In this document: piece after piece, positions 11,204-18,936 of the stretch
How the letters are laid out: every line of letters starts with the position of its first letter
Numbering within the stretch: position 1 is the stretch's first letter
Assembly: GCF_038397735.1 (NCBI RefSeq)
Contig: NZ_CP151635.1
Span: 930,001 to 994,000, forward strand
Length of the DNA stretch: 64,000 bases
Origin: Microbacterium sp. LWH13-1.2
GTDB taxonomy: Bacteria; Actinomycetota; Actinomycetes; Actinomycetales; Microbacteriaceae
Reading direction: 5' to 3'
The notes under the pieces: generated by a model
Seen by the model: the letters and a program-made list of their open reading frames with translations, nothing else
What the model was told of the DNA's origin: nothing
Database searches by the model: none
Made by a program: the position numbers and the translations under genes

Positions 11204-12688
11204 GTGTCAACCCTCAGTGATCTCGCCCATGCCCAGGGCCGTCTGACCGACAACGACGTCGAGTGGCTGCATCGTCTCGCCGGCGATGGTCAGCTCCTCG
11301 CAGACCTCTCCTCGGCCGACATCGTCGTCTGGATCCAGACGGAGGACGGCTCGTTCATCGCCGTCGCGCACGCGCGTCCGAGTGGTGCGGCGACACTGTT
11401 CTACCGCGACATCGTCGGGGAACGGGTGCGTCCGCAGTGGCGCACGCAGGTCCAGGGCGCGTTCGAGTCGGCGGAGATCGTGGACTCCTCGTCTCCGGAC
11501 TGGTTCGAGGAGACGCCCACGCGTGTGCGAGCCGTGCCGATCGTCAATGAGCGTCACGGTCGAGAGCATCCGACCGTCGTCATCGGAGTGGTCACACGCC
11601 ATACGAACCTCGGCGAGGCGCGCACGCCGTCGCGGCAGCAGATCACGTTCGACGAATGCGCGAACGACATCTTCCGAATGATCGCCGACGGCAGCTTCCC
11701 CGATCCGGCAGCTCCGACCTCGCCGCGCCGCGGCGCCCCTCGCGCATCCGACGGTCTGATCCGCATCGATGTCGACGGCATCACGACATTCGCGAGCCCC
11801 AATGCCCTTTCGGCATTCAATCGCATGGGATTCGACGACGAACTCGAGGGGGAGTCCCTCGCCGAGGTCACCACCCGGCTCGTGCCCCCGTCTCGTCAGG
11901 TGGACGAGTCGCTGCCGGTCGTCGTGACAGGGCGCGCCCCCTGGCGCACCGACATCGAGGCGCGAGGCGTCACGGTGTCGCTGCGCGCGATTCCCCTCAA
12001 GGATCACGGCACGCGCATCGGCGCGATCGTCCTGTGCAGGGATGTCTCGGAGCTCCGCCACCAGGAGCAGGAGCTCATCACGAAGGATGCGACGATCCGC
12101 GAGATCCACCATCGCGTGAAGAACAACCTGCAGACCGTGGCATCGCTGCTGCGCATCCAGGCTCGGCGCACGCACTCCGACGAGGCGCGCGACGCCCTGA
12201 CCCAGGCCATGCGCCGCGTCGACTCGATCGCCGTCGTGCATGACACCCTGGCACAGGGGCTGACGCAGAAGGTCGACTTCGACGAGGTCTTCCACCGTGT
12301 GCTGAAGCTGGTGGCGGAGGTCGCGTCGGCTCCGAACACCCGCGCACGCACGCAGTCGACCGGACGCTTCGGGGTGCTGCCGAGCGAGTACGCGACACCG
12401 CTGGCGCTCGCGCTGACAGAGGTCGTCACGAACGCGGTCGAACACGGTCTCGCGGGGCAGGAGGGCATGGTCACGATCGATGCGCACCGCACCGAGGAGA
12501 ACCTCCGGGTCACTGTGCGCGACACCGGCAAGGGTCTGCCCGAAGGGCGGATCGGCCAGGGGCTCGGAACGCAGATCATCCGGACGCTCATCCAGGGCGA
12601 GCTCAGCGGTTCCATCGAGTGGCGGGGGAGTGATGGCGGGGGCACCGAGGTCGTCATCGACATCCCGCTCCGCTGGCTGACCAAGTAG
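11204..12688 (+). CDS. pdtaS: PdtaS-type sensor histidine kinase
   Basis: The protein is 494 aa and soluble, with no membrane helix: an N-terminal GAF-like domain (~1-150), a PAS domain (~175-290), a HisKA_2 dimerisation region whose H-box REIHHRVKNNLQTVASLLR places the phospho-accepting His at ~302, and an HATPase domain (NAVEHG, DTGKGLPEG, GLGTQIIRTLI). It matches mycobacterial PdtaS, which signals to the RNA-binding antiterminator PdtaR and has been linked to copper and nitric oxide sensing. PdtaR is not in this window. The adjacent whiB1 gene mirrors the Rv3220c-Rv3219 arrangement. The start is GTG with TAGGCT (11192-11197) six bases upstream, which implies a leaderless mRNA. Confidence 0.92.
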   Translation: MSTLSDLAHAQGRLTDNDVEWLHRLAGDGQLLADLSSADIVVWIQTEDGSFIAVAHARPSGAATLFYRDIVGERVRPQWRTQVQGAFESAEIVDSSSPDWFEETPTRVRAVPIVNERHGREHPTVVIGVVTRHTNLGEARTPSRQQITFDECANDIFRMIADGSFPDPAAPTSPRRGAPRASDGLIRIDVDGITTFASPNALSAFNRMGFDDELEGESLAEVTTRLVPPSRQVDESLPVVVTGRAPWRTDIEARGVTVSLRAIPLKDHGTRIGAIVLCRDVSELRHQEQELITKDATIREIHHRVKNNLQTVASLLRIQARRTHSDEARDALTQAMRRVDSIAVVHDTLAQGLTQKVDFDEVFHRVLKLVAEVASAPNTRARTQSTGRFGVLPSEYATPLALALTEVVTNAVEHGLAGQEGMVTIDAHRTEENLRVTVRDTGKGLPEGRIGQGLGTQIIRTLIQGELSGSIEWRGSDGGGTEVVIDIPLRWLTK

Positions 12689-12718
12689 ACGAGCCGGTCC
12701 ACGCCACCGGGTACGAAA

Positions 12719-12751
12719 AAGCGGCCCGAGACGAATCGTCTCGGGCCGCTT
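12719..12751. terminator. bidirectional terminator between pdtaS and whiB1
   Basis: A 16-base inverted repeat (arm AAGCGGCCCGAGACGA) is centred between the convergent genes. It is preceded by A-rich and followed by T/C-rich sequence, so it works in either direction. Confidence 0.85.
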
Positions 12752-12759
12752 CTCTCTGC

Positions 12760-13008
12760 TCAGGAAGCGCGGCGGGCGCGAGCGGCGCGGCGTTTGAGAG
12801 CGCGGCGCTCGTCTTCGGAGAGGCCGCCCCACACGCCCGAATCCTGGCTGGACTCGAGGGCGTACTGCAGGCAGATCTCAGTCACCGTGCAGGTGGCGCA
12901 GACGGTCTTCGCCTTCTCGATCTGGTCGACGGCCGGACCGGTGTTCCCGACAGGGAAGAACAGCTCGGGGTCGACAGTCAAGCAGGCGGCCTTGTCGCGC
13001 CAGTCCAT
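12760..13008 (-). CDS. whiB1: WhiB1-type iron-sulfur transcription factor
   Basis: The protein is 82 aa with the four cluster cysteines C9, C37, C40 and C46, the GVWGG turn at 58-62, and a basic tail (RRALKRRAARARR). It aligns closely with mycobacterial WhiB1 and Streptomyces WblE, including the ending SEDERRALKRR. WhiB1 holds a [4Fe-4S] cluster, binds the C-terminal part of the main sigma factor and reacts with nitric oxide; in mycobacteria it is essential. The ATG at 13008 starts the conserved MDWRDKA and has GAGGAG upstream; longer in-frame starts are rejected for that reason. Confidence 0.95.
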   Translation of the reverse strand: MDWRDKAACLTVDPELFFPVGNTGPAVDQIEKAKTVCATCTVTEICLQYALESSQDSGVWGGLSEDERRALKRRAARARRAS

Positions 13009-13173
13009 GGGGGCTCCTCGGTGTGGATTGCGTAGATCATCGCGAAGCGACGACTCGGATTTCGGGTGCAGATCGGGTTCGGCTACCCTGTATGAGATAC
13101 GGACGGATGCCCGCATTCTGTGATGCGAGCACGAAGCCCGCCCCACGCCGCTGTGGGAGCACATGACGCTGTC

Positions 13174-13236
13174 TATTCTGTTACATGAAACCGGCGAAAT
13201 CAAGGGTTTCGCCGGTTCTCATTCGATTCTCAGGAG
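13174..13236 (+). promoter_or_regulatory. promoter with a 5'-terminal stem-loop
   Basis: TATTCT (13174-13179) is a good -10 element. A perfect 11-base stem (AACCGGCGAAA, 13189-13199, pairing with 13207-13217) would then lie at the very 5' end of the transcript. The Shine-Dalgarno AGGAG (13232-13236) follows directly. The hairpin may protect the 5' end or act as an attenuator; no experimental analogue is known to me. Confidence 0.45.
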
Positions 13237-13243
13237 ACACATC

Positions 13244-13627
13244 GTGCGCTCACCCGGCCTTGCTCTGGCAGCTGCGGCAGTCCTCGCGGCGGAGGGTGCC
13301 GCTCTGATCGTCTTCGCTCTGATCGAACTCGTCGGCCTCGGTGCCGGCGATGCAGCATCCCTGCCGACAGCGCTCGCGCTGATCGTGCTCACGCTGATCG
13401 GGGCCGGTGCTCTCGTGGCGTTCGCGATCGGCACTCGGTCCGGTCGCTCCTGGGCGCGTTCCGGCGGCATCGTCTTCCAAGTACTGGCGCTCGCGCTCGC
13501 GCTCGCATCGCTGACGCTCCAGCCGATCGCGTGGGTGTTCACCTTCGCGGTCGGAATCCCCGCGCTGCTGGGATTCGTTCTTCTCCTCGCGAGCACGCGC
13601 GCCGAGAATCAGCGCCCTGTCGACTGA
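13244..13627 (+). CDS. small four-helix membrane protein
   Basis: The protein is 127 aa and very hydrophobic, with four predicted membrane helices and only short loops. An RSGRSWAR segment between helices 2 and 3 suggests the cytoplasmic loop. I do not recognise the family; similar small proteins are common in actinobacteria and are usually annotated as integral membrane proteins. The GTG at 13244 is chosen because AGGAG ends seven bases before it; the upstream ATG at 13163 would place the leader hairpin inside the coding region. Confidence 0.7.
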   Translation: MRSPGLALAAAAVLAAEGAALIVFALIELVGLGAGDAASLPTALALIVLTLIGAGALVAFAIGTRSGRSWARSGGIVFQVLALALALASLTLQPIAWVFTFAVGIPALLGFVLLLASTRAENQRPVD

Positions 13628-13652
13628 GTACCGGTCTCAGGCCGAATAGGGC

Positions 13653-14126
13653 TCAGGCGTCGATGCCGAGCAGCTTGCGCAGACGCGCGACGTGCCCGGT
13701 GGCCTTGACGTTGTACTGGGCGAGAGTGATCGTGCCCTCTTCGTCGAGGACGAAGGTCGAGCGCAGCACGCCCTCGACGACCTTTCCGTAGTTCATCTTC
13801 TCGCCCCATGCGCCGTAGGCCACGTGCACGGCGTGGTCAGGGTCGCTCAGCAGCGTGAACGTGAGTCCGTCGCGCTCGCGGAACTCTGCGAGCTTCGCCG
13901 GCTCGTCGCGCGACACACCGACGACTCGGTACCCGGCGCCCTGCAGCGAGGAGATGCTGTCCCGGAAGTCGCAGGCCTGAGTCGTGCAGCCGGGAGTCAT
14001 CGCGGCCGGGTAGAAGTACAGCACGGTCTTCTGTCCGCGCAGGTCCTCGAGTCGGACGGTTTCGCCGTCCTGGTCGAGGAGGGCGAAGTCGGGGGCAGCG
14101 GTTCCGGGTTCGAGGCGCACAGTCAC
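13653..14126 (-). CDS. bcp: thioredoxin-dependent peroxiredoxin (Bcp)
   Basis: The 157-aa BCP/PrxQ peroxiredoxin reduces hydrogen and organic peroxides using thioredoxin. The peroxidatic Cys47 is in FYPAAMTPGCTTQACDFRD; Cys52, five residues on, is the usual resolving cysteine of this subgroup. The gene is the last of the aroA-rsgA-bcp unit, starting nine bases after the rsgA stop, so a peroxide-defence gene is carried on an operon whose promoter lies next to that of the oxidative-stress sigma factor. Confidence 0.95.
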   Translation of the reverse strand: MTVRLEPGTAAPDFALLDQDGETVRLEDLRGQKTVLYFYPAAMTPGCTTQACDFRDSISSLQGAGYRVVGVSRDEPAKLAEFRERDGLTFTLLSDPDHAVHVAYGAWGEKMNYGKVVEGVLRSTFVLDEEGTITLAQYNVKATGHVARLRKLLGIDA

Positions 14127-14135
14127 GTCCCCAGC

Positions 14136-15206
14136 CTAGCGGCCGGGTGCCTGCTCGGCCTTGTCAGCGAAGGTCTGCAGCAGCCGCTGCAGCGAGTCGA
14201 GGCGCGCGCGCCCCGTCTCGTTGAGTTCGCCGCTCTCGGCCGCTTCGATGAGGGCGCAGTCGGGAGCATCCGCGAGATGGGTGCAGCCTCGGGGACAGTC
14301 CCGGGCGATGAGCGCCAGCTCGGTGAAGGCGGCGAGGATGTTCGCCGGATCGACGTGGCCGAGGCCGAAGGAGCGGACTCCGGGGGTGTCGATGACCCAC
14401 CCTGTGCCTTCAGGTCCTTCGTAGCGCAGCGAGACGGTCGAGGAGGACGTGTGACGCCCTCGTCCGGTCACCTGGTTGACGTGGCCGGTGGCGCGCAGCG
14501 CGCTCGGCACGAGGGCGTTCACGAGCGTGGATTTGCCCACACCGGAGTGTCCGACGAACACCGTCGAGTGGCCGACCAGGGCCGCGCCGATCTCGTCGAC
14601 TGGCATCTCCTCCTGTGCGCTGGTGAAGACACGCAGGTCGAGTCCATCGAAGTGCGACAGGAAGGCGGTGGGATCGGCGAGGTCGGTCTTGGTGACGACC
14701 AGGAGGGGGCGGATGCCGGCATCCAGCGCAGCCACGAGGTAGCGGTCGACGAGTCGTGCTCTCGGCTCGGGGTCGGCGGCGGCGACCACGACGAGCATCT
14801 GATCCGCGTTCGCGACGATCACCCGCTCGACCTGGTCGGTGTCGTCGGCGCTGCGCCTCAGCAGAGAAGTGCGATCCGCGATGCCGATGATCCGCCCCAG
14901 CGTCCCGTCTTCGCCGGAGATGTCACCGACGACCTTCGCGTGATCTCCCGTGACGATCGGGTTGCGACGGAGCTCTCTCGCACGTGCCGCCGTGATCATG
15001 CGCTCTTCGGAGGTGTCCTCGTCGATCAGCACGGAGTACCGGCCGCGGTCGACGCCCAGGACGCGTCCGATCTGCGCATCGTCGTGTGCGGGGCGACGTT
15101 TGGTACGAGGCCTGTTCGCCTTGGGATTGGGGCGCGTGCGGATGGTGCTCTCGTCGTACTCCTCGAAGCCGTCTTCGAGGTCGTCGGAGTCGTCGAGCCA
15201 GCTCAC
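14136..15206 (-). CDS. rsgA: ribosome small-subunit-dependent GTPase RsgA
   Basis: RsgA is a late 30S assembly GTPase. This 356-aa copy has the circularly permuted order of G motifs typical of the family: an OB-fold N-terminal domain (IGRVLGVDRGRYSVLID), then G4 TKTD, G1 GHSGVGKST and G3 DTPG, and a C-terminal zinc knuckle CPRGCTHLADAPDC. The ~45-residue acidic/basic N-terminal extension is common in actinobacteria. The start is GTG at 15206, overlapping the aroA stop by four bases (GTGA). Confidence 0.95.
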   Translation of the reverse strand: MSWLDDSDDLEDGFEEYDESTIRTRPNPKANRPRTKRRPAHDDAQIGRVLGVDRGRYSVLIDEDTSEERMITAARARELRRNPIVTGDHAKVVGDISGEDGTLGRIIGIADRTSLLRRSADDTDQVERVIVANADQMLVVVAAADPEPRARLVDRYLVAALDAGIRPLLVVTKTDLADPTAFLSHFDGLDLRVFTSAQEEMPVDEIGAALVGHSTVFVGHSGVGKSTLVNALVPSALRATGHVNQVTGRGRHTSSSTVSLRYEGPEGTGWVIDTPGVRSFGLGHVDPANILAAFTELALIARDCPRGCTHLADAPDCALIEAAESGELNETGRARLDSLQRLLQTFADKAEQAPGR

Positions 15207-16528
15207 GCGGATGCGCCCCGCAGCATCCGCTCCCAGAGAAGGGTGAACTCGGGAAGCGTCTTCGACGTCGTGCCGATGTCGTCGATCTCGACACCGGGCA
15301 CACGGAGACCGATGAGGGCTCCTGTCGTCGCCATCCGGTGATCGTGATGCGCCGCCCATCCGCCGCCGTGCAGCGAGCGCGGAATGATGCGGAGGCCGTC
15401 GGAGAGCTCTTCCGCCTCGCCGCCGAGGGCGCGGATGTTGCCGATGAGGGCGGCGATCCGATCGGTCTCGTGCAGCCGGATGTGGCCGATGCCGCGGATA
15501 GTCGTGGGGCTCGAGGCGAACGCGGCCAGCCCGACCAGCGTCGGGGTCAGCTCGCTCGCCGCGGAGAGGTCCATGTCGAGTCCATGGATCTCTGAACCGG
15601 CCTTGACCGTCAGCGTGCCGCTGTGGCGGCCCACGTGCGCGCCCATGGCCTGCAGGATCTCGGGAAGAAGCGCTCCGGGCTGCGTGGAGTGCACGGGCCA
15701 CCCGGGTACCGACACCGAGCCCCCTGTGACGAGTGCCGCGGCGAGGAACGGTGCCGCGTTCGAGAGATCGGGCTCGATCGCGATCTCCTTGGCACGGGGG
15801 ACACCGGCCTCGACGAGCCACTCTCCGGTCGCGGGACGTTCGATGCGGATGCCGCGCCGGCTGAGCGCCTCGATCGTCATGTCGATGTGGGGGAGGCTCG
15901 GAAGGTGCGACCCGGTGTGGACGAGATGGAGTCCGACGTCGAAACGCGGGGCGGCGAGCAGCAGCCCCGAGACGAACTGGCTCGAGGCCGAGGCGTCGAT
16001 CTCGACGCGCCCGCCGCGGATGCGACCGTGGCCGCGGATGGTGAACGGCAGCGCCCAGGTGCCCTCGTCGTCGATGTCGACCCCGAGGTCGCGCAGTGCG
16101 CTGATCAGCCCGCCCATGGGCCGGTGCAGCGCCGTCTCATGGGCGGTGATATGCACGTCGTGCTGCGAGAGCCCTGCGAGCGGGGTGATGAAGCGCATCA
16201 CCGTGCCTGCCTGACCGCAGTCGACCGTCGTGCCGCCGACGAGCTTCGCGGGCGTGATGACGAGGTCCGGTCCGAACTCCCCGTCGCCCTCGACCTCTTC
16301 GATCCCCACGCCGAGAGCGCGCAGAGCGTCGACCATGCGACGGGAGTCGTCGGAGTGCAGAGGAGCGATCAGGCGGCCCGGGCCGTCGGCGATCGCGGCG
16401 ATGATGAGCTCGCGATTCGTGAGGGACTTCGACCCCGGAATCGTCACGGTGGCACGGACCGCATCAGTGGTGGATGGCGCGACATAGACGCCCTGGACAG
16501 GGGAGGGGGAATACCTGTTGGCGCTCAT
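15203..16528 (-). CDS. aroA: 3-phosphoshikimate 1-carboxyvinyltransferase (EPSP synthase)
   Basis: EPSP synthase catalyses the sixth step of the shikimate pathway, joining PEP to shikimate-3-phosphate. The protein is 441 aa with the family signatures IPGSKSLTNRELI near the N-terminus, DCGQAGTVMRF in the middle and a DHRMATTGALIGL region toward the end. The ATG at 16528 begins MSANRYSPSP and has AGGTGG upstream on the minus strand; the long upstream extension of the frame runs through the sigR promoter and is rejected. It leads the aroA-rsgA-bcp operon and is divergent from sigR. Confidence 0.95.
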   Translation of the reverse strand: MSANRYSPSPVQGVYVAPSTTDAVRATVTIPGSKSLTNRELIIAAIADGPGRLIAPLHSDDSRRMVDALRALGVGIEEVEGDGEFGPDLVITPAKLVGGTTVDCGQAGTVMRFITPLAGLSQHDVHITAHETALHRPMGGLISALRDLGVDIDDEGTWALPFTIRGHGRIRGGRVEIDASASSQFVSGLLLAAPRFDVGLHLVHTGSHLPSLPHIDMTIEALSRRGIRIERPATGEWLVEAGVPRAKEIAIEPDLSNAAPFLAAALVTGGSVSVPGWPVHSTQPGALLPEILQAMGAHVGRHSGTLTVKAGSEIHGLDMDLSAASELTPTLVGLAAFASSPTTIRGIGHIRLHETDRIAALIGNIRALGGEAEELSDGLRIIPRSLHGGGWAAHHDHRMATTGALIGLRVPGVEIDDIGTTSKTLPEFTLLWERMLRGASA

Positions 16529-16533
16529 CGGTT
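16507..16533 (+). promoter_or_regulatory. SigR/SigH-type promoter upstream of sigR
   Basis: GGGAAT (16507-16512) and GTT (16531-16533) are separated by exactly 18 bases, the layout recognised by Streptomyces SigR and mycobacterial SigH. The -35 part lies inside the first codons of aroA on the other strand, and GTT sits just before the aroA start codon. A transcript starting about 16540 would carry the AAGGAG site and the long sigR start at 16599. This predicts autoregulation. Confidence 0.65.
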
Positions 16534-16598
16534 CCCACCTTAGTAAACGCGAGTGTCCGCCAGAGAGAATGGCGTCCGCTCGATGAGAAGGAGAGAGC

Positions 16599-17261
16599 AT
16601 GCTCGCAACGCTGGAACGCGAGTCCGTGGACCTCAGCGGCCTAGACTGGCCGGTGATGGATGACACGGCAACCGCAGAAACGGTCAGCGACCCTCGGCGC
16701 GAATTCGAGGAGCAGGCGATCCCTTTCATGGATCAGCTCTACGCCGCGGCCATGCGCATGACCAGGAACCCCGCCGATGCAGCGGATCTCGTGCAGGAGA
16801 CGTTCGTGAAGGCGTACGGCTCGTGGGCGACGTTCTCGCAGGGAACGAATCTCAAGGCGTGGCTCTACCGGATCCTCACCAACACGTACATCAACATCTA
16901 TCGCAAGAAGCAGCGCGAGCCGTTCCAGGGCACGATCGACGAGCTCGAGGACTGGCAGCTGGGTGGTGCGGAGTCGACCACGGCGTCGCACGGCCGATCG
17001 GCCGAGGCTGAGGCGATCGACCACATGCCGGCATCCGTCGTGAAGGACGCGTTGCAGGCTGTACCCGAGGACTTCCGGTTGGCGGTGTACCTCGCTGACG
17101 TCGAGGGGTTCGCCTACCAGGAGATCGCGGACATCATGAAGACACCCATCGGCACCGTGATGAGCCGCCTGCATCGTGGCAGGCGGATGCTGCGGGAGCT
17201 GCTGGCTGAGTACGCCGCGGAGCGGGGAATCTCCGCGGCCGACCCGAGGAGCAAGAAATGA
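16599..17261 (+). CDS. sigR: ECF sigma factor, SigR/SigH type
   Basis: This is a group IV sigma factor of the SigR (Streptomyces)/SigH (Mycobacterium) family that controls the thiol-oxidative stress response. Region 2 contains [20 protein letters not shown] and VQETFVKAY; region 4 contains [20 protein letters not shown]. Two starts are credible. The ATG at 16599 has a strong Shine-Dalgarno (AAGGAG, five bases upstream) and gives 220 aa. The ATG at 16656 gives 201 aa beginning [10 protein letters not shown] and is preceded by TAGACT (16642-16647). A stress-induced long form and a constitutive short form, as known for Streptomyces SigR, are therefore possible. The stop overlaps rsrA by four bases. 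Confidence 0.92.
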   Translation: MLATLERESVDLSGLDWPVMDDTATAETVSDPRREFEEQAIPFMDQLYAAAMRMTRNPADAADLVQETFVKAYGSWATFSQGTNLKAWLYRILTNTYINIYRKKQREPFQGTIDELEDWQLGGAESTTASHGRSAEAEAIDHMPASVVKDALQAVPEDFRLAVYLADVEGFAYQEIADIMKTPIGTVMSRLHRGRRMLRELLAEYAAERGISAADPRSKK

Positions 17262-17503
17262 CCGACTGCGGCTGCGACAAAGCCCGCAAGGATCTCGAGG
17301 AGTACCTCCGCAACGAGGTGTGCAACACCGAGCACACCGAGATCCGTGAGCATCTCGAGAACTGCCCGTCCTGCCGGGACGAGGCGCTCGTCGCGACGAC
17401 CCTCACGGAGGTCGTGGCCCGAGCATGCAAGGAGACGGCCCCCGAGGAGCTGCGCGACCAGGTGTTCGCGCGACTGCGAGAGGTCCAGTCGGCTCAGCAC
17501 TGA
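17258..17503 (+). CDS. rsrA: zinc-binding anti-sigma factor (RsrA/RshA type)
   Basis: The 81-aa ZAS-family protein has the HxxxCxxC motif at H32, C36 and C39, plus further cysteines at 4, 6 and 22. In this family a zinc-bound reduced form holds the sigma factor; disulfide formation under thiol stress releases zinc and the sigma factor. The ATGA overlap with the sigR stop fixes the start and gives the balanced expression expected of a sigma/anti-sigma pair. Confidence 0.93.
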   Translation: MTDCGCDKARKDLEEYLRNEVCNTEHTEIREHLENCPSCRDEALVATTLTEVVARACKETAPEELRDQVFARLREVQSAQH

Positions 17504-17544
17504 GGGCAGTCCGCCCGAGCCATGGCTGCCCGTAGGGTGGTTGT

Positions 17545-18849
17545 ATGACGGTCATCGACTCACGAGACATCCCGGCTGACACCGAATCCACCGAGCGTCT
17601 CGCGGCTGGTTCGCTCACGTATCGCGTCGTCGACTCGTCCGACGAGACTCGCGCTGAGCTCTTCCAGCGAGCGACCACGCGAGGGTTCCTCGGTGCAGAG
17701 CCGTCGGCGGAGGAGCTGGCCTTCGGAGGGGAGACCTTCGACGCCCGTCGCAACACGGGCGTCTACGAGACCGCCGCGGCCGACACGATGCCGGTCGCGA
17801 CCATCGACTCATGGGTGACTCCGGTGACGCTCCCCGGCGGCGGAGAGCTGCCGATGTGGGCGATCAGCGGCGTCACCGTCTCCGCCACGCATCGACGCCG
17901 GGGGATCGCCAGGGCTCTTCTCGAGGGCGAACTGCGCTCCGCAGCGGCCGCGGGAGTGCCGATCGCCGGTCTCACCGTCTCCGAAGCGACGATCTACGGC
18001 AGGTACGGCTTCGGCTCGGCGCTGCCGATGGCGAAGTTCACCGTGGACACGCGCCGCGCCGGGTGGGCAGGGCCCGCCGTCGAGGGGCGTGTCGAGTATG
18101 TCGATCGGGAAGCCCTCGCCGAGGCGCTGGGCACAGTGCACGACCGCGCACGGAGCGCGCGCTCCGGACAGATTCCCGGCTGGCCGTCGCGGTGGACGGG
18201 GATCGCGGGGCTCGCGCCGGGCAACACCGACGGCGCGAAGGTTCGCGGAGTCCGCTTCGTCGATCGGGACGGCGAGGTGCGCGGAGCGATGGCGATCGCA
18301 CTGCGCGACGGCAGCGGATCGTTCCGGTTCGCCCTCGACGTCCGGCTGCTAGTGGCGGAGACCCCGGAGGCGACGGCAGCCCTCTGGCAGTTCGCTCTGC
18401 AGCACGACCTCGTCGACGAGGTCACCGCGGATCTCCGTCCGCTGGACGACGCTCTTCCCTGGCTCGTGCGCGACCCGCGCGGTGTGACGCAGACCGTTCA
18501 CGACCACGGCTGGCTGCGGATCCTCGACATCTCGAGCGCGCTCATGGCGAGGACATACTCCGCGCCGCTCGACGTGGTCATCCGCGTCGGCGACCCGCTC
18601 GGCTTCACCGCGGGCGACTGGCGACTGCGTGTGGATGCTCAGGGCGCTGCGTCCATCGAGGCGGTCGACGACGCGGACACGGTGGATGCCGAGCTCGACA
18701 TCTCCGCGCTCTCGATCCTGTACGCCGGCGGTGTCCGCGCCGCATCGCTGCACGGCGCAGGACGCATCGTCGCTCACCGCGATGTCGTCGAGGCTCTCGA
18801 CCGGGCGTTCGTCTCGTTCCCCGCGCCGGCGCTCGACATCTGGTACTGA
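17545..18849 (+). CDS. Eis-type GNAT N-acetyltransferase
   Basis: The protein is 434 aa with the three-part build of the Eis family: an N-terminal GNAT domain with the acetyl-CoA loop VSATHRRRGIARALL (~115-129), a second degenerate GNAT domain, and a C-terminal SCP2-like domain. The chain ends in DIWY, and in Eis proteins the C-terminal carboxylate takes part in catalysis. Mycobacterial Eis acetylates aminoglycosides and host proteins; the natural substrate here is unknown. TAGGGT (17533-17538) lies six bases before the ATG, so the gene is probably leaderless. A terminator follows. Confidence 0.88.
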   Translation: MTVIDSRDIPADTESTERLAAGSLTYRVVDSSDETRAELFQRATTRGFLGAEPSAEELAFGGETFDARRNTGVYETAAADTMPVATIDSWVTPVTLPGGGELPMWAISGVTVSATHRRRGIARALLEGELRSAAAAGVPIAGLTVSEATIYGRYGFGSALPMAKFTVDTRRAGWAGPAVEGRVEYVDREALAEALGTVHDRARSARSGQIPGWPSRWTGIAGLAPGNTDGAKVRGVRFVDRDGEVRGAMAIALRDGSGSFRFALDVRLLVAETPEATAALWQFALQHDLVDEVTADLRPLDDALPWLVRDPRGVTQTVHDHGWLRILDISSALMARTYSAPLDVVIRVGDPLGFTAGDWRLRVDAQGAASIEAVDDADTVDAELDISALSILYAGGVRAASLHGAGRIVAHRDVVEALDRAFVSFPAPALDIWY

Positions 18850-18880
18850 CGCGGCGTCATACCGGCATCCGCCGCGCTTA

Positions 18881-18922
18881 CGAAGAAGGAGCCTCGACGG
18901 TGTCGTCGAGGCTCCTTCTTCG
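18881..18922. terminator. bidirectional terminator
   Basis: A long inverted repeat (arm CGAAGAAGGAGCCTCGACG, with its complement ending at 18922) lies between the convergent acetyltransferase and kgd genes. Confidence 0.85.
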
Positions 18923-18936
18923 TGCGGTGGGGTCGT

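Noticed and set aside
16642..16647. TAGACT as a certain housekeeping promoter for the short sigR form
   Set aside because: It lies inside codons of the long form and has no good -35, so it is kept only as part of the two-start hypothesis.
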